DNA of 64,000 nt, from assembly GCF_004799405.1 (NCBI RefSeq), contig NZ_SSMW01000002.1, forward strand, positions 62,001-126,000, given 5' to 3'. This stretch comes from Bradyrhizobium sp. (GTDB taxonomy: Bacteria > Pseudomonadota > Alphaproteobacteria > Rhizobiales > Xanthobacteraceae). A program made the translations under genes and the position numbers. This document shows, in pieces, positions 60,161-64,000 of this stretch (positions are counted from its first letter, which is position 1; each line of letters begins with the position of its first letter). The notes beneath the pieces are model-generated. The model was not told the DNA's origin. It ran no database searches and saw only the letters and a list, made by a program, of their open reading frames with translations.

Positions 60161-60625
60161 TTATTTCAACTTGGCATCGGTTGCAGCCGATGGCACCCAG
60201 CTGCCGCCGACGGTGCGCGAATGGCCGCGCAATTCGGCGATCACGCTGTCATCTGATGTGACGCGCACATCGTAGATCCCGGAACGGCCGCTGCGCGAGA
60301 TTTCCCGTGCGGTTGCCACCAGCCGGTCGCCGAGCCTGCCCGGCCTGATGAAGGAGACATTGCACTGTGCCGCGACCGCGCGCTCGTTGTGGGAATTGCA
60401 GGCGAATGCAAAGGCCGAATCCGCCAGCAGGAAAATGAAGCCGCCATGGGCGATTCGCTGACCGTTCACCATATGCGGCTGGATCGTCATCGTCAGCGTG
60501 GCTTCACCCGGTCTGACCGCGAGGATCTCCATGCCGAGGCCCTTGCTGGCGTCGTCGTCCTTCCACATCGCCTCCGCACAGGCGCGCGCGAGATCGTCGG
60601 GCGACAGGGAAGCCTTGACGTTCAC
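60161..60625 (-). CDS. paaI: Hydroxyphenylacetyl-CoA thioesterase PaaI
   Basis: A 154-residue hotdog-fold thioesterase, full length for PaaI. NGQRIAHGGFIFLLADSAFAFACNS near residue 53 holds the active-site aspartate. It frees CoA from dead-end ring-hydroxylated phenylacetyl-CoA and similar thioesters. It shares a transcript with paaK. The 236-base region upstream has no other gene, and should hold its promoter. The ring-opening and later genes (paaZ, G, F, H, J) are not in this window. Confidence 0.93.
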   Translation of the reverse strand: MNVKASLSPDDLARACAEAMWKDDDASKGLGMEILAVRPGEATLTMTIQPHMVNGQRIAHGGFIFLLADSAFAFACNSHNERAVAAQCNVSFIRPGRLGDRLVATAREISRSGRSGIYDVRVTSDDSVIAELRGHSRTVGGSWVPSAATDAKLK

Positions 60626-60861
60626 TGAGGTCTCTCCGCAATCGGCAACGGATGCAAAACGATCCTCCAGGCACGGGCTTGTTGGAACAAGCCTCTTGAA
60701 CTAAGCGGTCAGTCGGCTAGTCATGAGGCGAAGCGGCGATGCTGTCAACGACCCCCGCAGGCACAAAAGCGTCCGAAAAGTCGTACTGAAAACAGGAAGC
60801 ATTCATCATAACTGCGCCCAAAAAACCTGACCGTCCGCCCGTTTCCGTTGACGCCCGCTGC

Positions 60862-61833
60862 GTGCGGTTGCCGGCGAAGGCGGACAATCCGGCCTCGTTG
60901 GCGCCCTCGGTCGAGCGGCGTACGCTGTCGCGTGCCGCAGGCGAGTTGCTGATCGAGGTCAAGGCGGCGGCGGTCAATCCGTCCGACGTGAAGGCCGCGA
61001 CCGGCCTGATGCCTTACGCGGTATTTCCCCGCACGCCCGGCCGCGACTACGCGGGCGTCGTGATCGATGGCCCGGCCGACTGGATCGGACGCGAGGTGTT
61101 CGGCTCTTCGGGCGACCTCGGCATCCGGCGCGACGGCACCCATGCCACCCATCTGGCCGTCGAGACCGATGCCGTGGTGGCGAAACCGGGAAATCTGTCA
61201 TGGCAAGAAGCCGCCGGGATCGGCGTTCCCTTCGTCACCGCGATGGAAGGTTTTCGCCGTGCCGGAATACCCAACAGCCATGAGACGGTGCTGGTGATGG
61301 GCGTCAACGGCAAGGTCGGACAGGCCGCGGTGCAGATCGCAAGCTGGAACGGTGCACGCGTGATCGGCGTGGTGCGCAAGAATGAGCCTTACGAAGGCCA
61401 CGCCAATTCAAATGTCGAGGTCATCGTTTCCTCAGCCACCGATGTTGCTACACGCGTCCGCGAACTGACCGGCGGCAAGGGCGCCGATATCGTGTTCAAT
61501 ACCGTCGGCGATCCCTATTTTCAGGCCGCGCATCGATCGCTGGCGTTGCGGGGTCGCCAAATCCTGATCGCGACCATCGAACGAACCGTCCAGTTCGATA
61601 TCCTGGAATTCTATCGCGGCCAGCATACCTATGTCGGCATCGATACGCTGGGACTATCGTCAATTGCGACCGGCGCGGTGCTGAGAGAACTCGGTCCGGG
61701 CTTCGCCAGCGGAAACCTCAAGCCGTTTCCGATTCATCCGAATGCAATCTATCCGCTGGAACAAGCCAAGGCTGCTTTTCTCGCAGTCGCCGGTTCGTCG
61801 CGCGACCGGGTGATCTTGCAGCCTTCAAAATAG
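60862..61833 (+). CDS. Quinone oxidoreductase/zinc-type alcohol dehydrogenase family protein
   Basis: At least 323 residues of a medium-chain dehydrogenase/reductase. LLIEVKAAAVNPSDVKAATG is the N-terminal catalytic fold, TPGRDYAGVV follows, and VLVMGVNGKVGQAAVQIASWNGARVIGV is the NADPH-binding fold, a variant of the usual GAAGGVG. It lacks the zinc ligands of true alcohol dehydrogenases, so a quinone or enone reductase is likelier. The only standard start is GTG at 60862, but the same frame stays open upstream to 60790 and codes plausible sequence (TAPKKPDRPPVSVDARC), with AGGAAG before ATCATA near 60805, so a non-standard or mutated start is possible. Confidence 0.82.
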   Translation: MRLPAKADNPASLAPSVERRTLSRAAGELLIEVKAAAVNPSDVKAATGLMPYAVFPRTPGRDYAGVVIDGPADWIGREVFGSSGDLGIRRDGTHATHLAVETDAVVAKPGNLSWQEAAGIGVPFVTAMEGFRRAGIPNSHETVLVMGVNGKVGQAAVQIASWNGARVIGVVRKNEPYEGHANSNVEVIVSSATDVATRVRELTGGKGADIVFNTVGDPYFQAAHRSLALRGRQILIATIERTVQFDILEFYRGQHTYVGIDTLGLSSIATGAVLRELGPGFASGNLKPFPIHPNAIYPLEQAKAAFLAVAGSSRDRVILQPSK

Positions 61834-62057
61834 GCGGTTCGGTATTTTTTAGAATCCTTAATGGGAACGAAAACCATCGAGTTGCGATTTGGAGCGAGGG
61901 TTTTATTCCCTTTGCGATGCGCCCAGCGATAGCTTCATTCTTAGGCCCTGCGAGCCGTGGACGGCGCCATGCTCAAGGCCTTATAGCAACCGTAAGATCA
62001 TATCTTATTTGACGGGTTGCCGGCTGTTACAGCTGTGGAAAGCCGAGGAAAAAACCA

Positions 62058-63137
62058 GTGGGCGGTGGCTATATTATCGCAGTGAGCGGATTGCTGATCG
62101 GTCTCGTTTATGGCGCGGTCGGTCTGTTGAGCGGCTTTTGTTTGCTCAGCGGCCTGCGCGGCTGGTGGGCCGATGGCGACAGCCGCCTGATCAGGACCTA
62201 CGCGCTGGCGCTTGGCGTTGCCATCGCCGCGACGCAGCTTTTGGCGGAAGGCGGCGTCGTCGATCTCGGTAAATCGATTTATCTGCAACCGTCATTTTCG
62301 GCGCCGCTGATGTTCATCGGCGGATTGCTGTTCGGTTACGGCATGGTGCTTGCGAACGGCTGCGGCTCGCGCGCGCTGGTATTGCTCGGCCGCGGCAATC
62401 TGCGCTCGTTCGTGGTGGTGATCGTGCTCGGCATCGCCGCGCAGATGACGCTGAAAGGATTGTTTGCGCCGGCGCGGATCGCCGTGCTGCAGGTGTCGCA
62501 GGCCACGCCGATGGTCATTTCCCTGCCGGCGTTGCTGTCGACGCTGGGCGTTGGCGAAACTTTCGCACGCACGCTGGCGGCTTCGGCGATAGCGGGGGCC
62601 TTGATCATCTTTGCATTCGCGCACGCGCCGTTCCAGCGCGCTTGGGGACAGATCGCCGCGGGGCTCATTGTCGGCCTGCTGGTGGCCGCAGGATGGTTCG
62701 CGACCGGTTATCTCGCCGCCGACGATTTCAATCCCGTGCCGGTCACTTCGCTCACCTTCGTCGCGCCGATCGCCGACACCGTGCAATACGCCATGCTGTC
62801 GACGGGGCTGACGCTGAATTTCGGCATCACCATGGTCGCCGGTGTATTCGCCGGAAGCCTGATAACGGCGCTCGTAACGCGCCGCTTTCACTGGGAAGGC
62901 TATACCTCGCCGCGCCACATGCTGCGCTCGATCGGCGGCGCGGCGCTGATGGGAGCCGGCGGCGCGATGGCCTATGGCTGCTCGATCGGGCAGGGCCTCA
63001 CCGGCCTGTCGACGCTGGCGCTGGCCTCGTTTGTTGCCGTCGCCGGAATTTTACTGGGTACGGCCGCGGGGTTGCGCGGGGTGCTTCGTGTGCAGCCGTT
63101 GGTCTCTCAGGATGCGCGGTCAGGCCCGCTGGCTTGA
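62058..63137 (+). CDS. YeeE/YedE-family sulfur transport membrane protein
   Basis: A 359-residue membrane protein with about nine or ten helices. Two repeats carry the marks of the TsuA/YeeE family: GYGMVLANGCGSRALVLLGRG near residue 94 and MAYGCSIGQGLTGLSTLAL near 300, each with a cysteine. In studied members these cysteines help pass thiosulfate or a related sulfur anion. It would bring a sulfur compound into the cell. The GTG start at 62058 has GAGGAAAA just before it. It has no TusA partner beside it. Its 3' end overlaps the convergent desaturase gene by 18 bases. Confidence 0.88.
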   Translation: MGGGYIIAVSGLLIGLVYGAVGLLSGFCLLSGLRGWWADGDSRLIRTYALALGVAIAATQLLAEGGVVDLGKSIYLQPSFSAPLMFIGGLLFGYGMVLANGCGSRALVLLGRGNLRSFVVVIVLGIAAQMTLKGLFAPARIAVLQVSQATPMVISLPALLSTLGVGETFARTLAASAIAGALIIFAFAHAPFQRAWGQIAAGLIVGLLVAAGWFATGYLAADDFNPVPVTSLTFVAPIADTVQYAMLSTGLTLNFGITMVAGVFAGSLITALVTRRFHWEGYTSPRHMLRSIGGAALMGAGGAMAYGCSIGQGLTGLSTLALASFVAVAGILLGTAAGLRGVLRVQPLVSQDARSGPLA

Positions 63138-64000
63138 GGTCGCCAGTCGCATCACGTCGAGATATCCGGGCCGTACTTCCATCCGTTCGATCAGGCCCTT
63201 TTCGATCAACAGCCGATGCGCCTCGGGAAGCCGGTAGCACGGCAAATACATGAAGAGATGATGTTCGGCGTGGTAGTTCACCCAATAGGGCGCGATCAAC
63301 AACCGCTCGATCGGGTTGGCGCGCGTGGTGCGGGCGTGGCTGAACGGGTCCTCGCCCGTCGATGTGCAGGCATGTTCGGCAATGTTCCGAATCCGCGTCA
63401 CCAGCGGCAGCCAGGTTGCCATCGCAAATACCCAGACGCCCCAGAACCAGATGCCCGCGCCGGCCAGCCAGAACAGGCCGAACAGCAGAGCATTCAGGCC
63501 GAGAAATCGCGCCATCTTGTCGGCGCCGCTTGATACGAAGCTCTCATGCGAGACCGCTTCATCGGCAATCTTGCGTTTGAACAGCGACAGGAACAGGGGC
63601 AGGCGTTGCTTTACAAACGTCTGTCCGGTGAGATCGCGGATCGCCTTGCGGGTGTAGCTCTCCCGCGTGATCGGGAACGGCGCCGACAGCGAAAGATCGG
63701 GATCCTCCGGCTGCTGGGTGAATTTGTGATGCTGCAGATGATAGGAACGGTAGCTCGCAAGATCGGCGCCGACCGGCACCGCGCACAGCCATTGTCCGGT
63801 CCATTCATTGATCGCTTTGTTGCTGTGAAGCCCGCCATGGGCGGCTTCGTGCATCAGGATCGCGAGCCCGAGCTGGCGTGCGCCAACGACCGTCACCGCG
63901 ACCAGCCATGTCAGCGGATTGGGCCACAGCGTGACCAGCGCGATCGCCGCAACGATGGTGCCCCAGGCATGAAGCACGAGCCACATGCCGCGCAATGAGC
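63120..64000 (-). CDS. Fatty acid desaturase, partial at right edge
   Basis: About 293 residues are visible, and the frame is open to the window edge, so the N terminus is missing. Three histidine clusters define the membrane di-iron desaturases: HEAAHGG, HLQHHKFT and YHAEHHLFMYLPCYRL. Four hydrophobic helices lie between them. It should place a double bond in a fatty acyl chain at the membrane. A TTG at 63995 could be a start but would leave too short a head for the family. It is convergent with the YeeE-like gene and overlaps it by 18 bases. Confidence 0.87.
   Translation of the reverse strand, partial: SLRGMWLVLHAWGTIVAAIALVTLWPNPLTWLVAVTVVGARQLGLAILMHEAAHGGLHSNKAINEWTGQWLCAVPVGADLASYRSYHLQHHKFTQQPEDPDLSLSAPFPITRESYTRKAIRDLTGQTFVKQRLPLFLSLFKRKIADEAVSHESFVSSGADKMARFLGLNALLFGLFWLAGAGIWFWGVWVFAMATWLPLVTRIRNIAEHACTSTGEDPFSHARTTRANPIERLLIAPYWVNYHAEHHLFMYLPCYRLPEAHRLLIEKGLIERMEVRPGYLDVMRLATSSQRA

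Overview
The window looks like chromosomal DNA of an alphaproteobacterium of the Bradyrhizobium/Rhodopseudomonas group (Nitrobacteraceae). It is uniformly GC-rich, and it carries the dispersed GATTGCTTCGC-type, GCATGATC-type and TCGTCCC-type palindromes I associate with Bradyrhizobium. The gene content also fits: several P450s, a phasin and PHA synthase, orphan ABC binding proteins and several peptide-type ABC systems. This assignment is an inference from sequence style and family knowledge; no search was run. I see no tRNA, rRNA, CRISPR array, insertion sequence, prophage or origin. No stretch over 300 bases lacks a gene.

Layout. 1-9.4 kb: the end of a TRAP permease, an enoyl-CoA hydratase divergent from a CYP199-like P450 with its ferredoxin reductase, two PfkB sugar kinases, then an amino-acid dehydrogenase coupled to a glyoxalase-fold protein and followed by a Gfo/Idh/MocA oxidoreductase. 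9.4-18.5 kb: a small membrane protein, a glycosyltransferase, a second P450, a two-subunit TPP decarboxylase, and a TetR-controlled RND efflux pump. 18.6-25.2 kb: a signalling operon (orphan ABC binding protein, GAF-domain histidine kinase, receiver protein, receiver-adenylate cyclase) followed by a possible CnbZ-like deaminase.

25.2-39.2 kb (minus strand): one apparent 12-gene operon with two complete peptide/nickel-type ABC importers and, between them, a gamma-glutamyltransferase-family enzyme and a DUF1028 protein. It looks like a system for taking up and cleaving gamma-glutamyl or similar peptides, followed on the other strand by a DadA-like FAD oxidase.

40.7-54 kb: a lipid and storage-polymer district. 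It has a lipase-like hydrolase, a wax ester/triacylglycerol synthase, an epoxide-hydrolase-like protein and a self-sufficient CYP102-type P450 in one run. Next come a class III-type PHA synthase with a short PhaE-like partner, a GNAT acetyltransferase, and a phasin with two perfect palindromes upstream. A paralogue of the lipase-like hydrolase closes the district. 54-60.6 kb: the upper phenylacetate pathway (paaX, paaABCDE, and on the other strand paaK and paaI). The rest holds a quinone-oxidoreductase-like enzyme, a YeeE/YedE sulfur transporter and a fatty acid desaturase running off the right edge.

The best candidates for something new are the combined WS/DGAT - epoxide hydrolase - CYP102 module beside a class III PHA synthase, and the double-importer GGT/DUF1028 operon.
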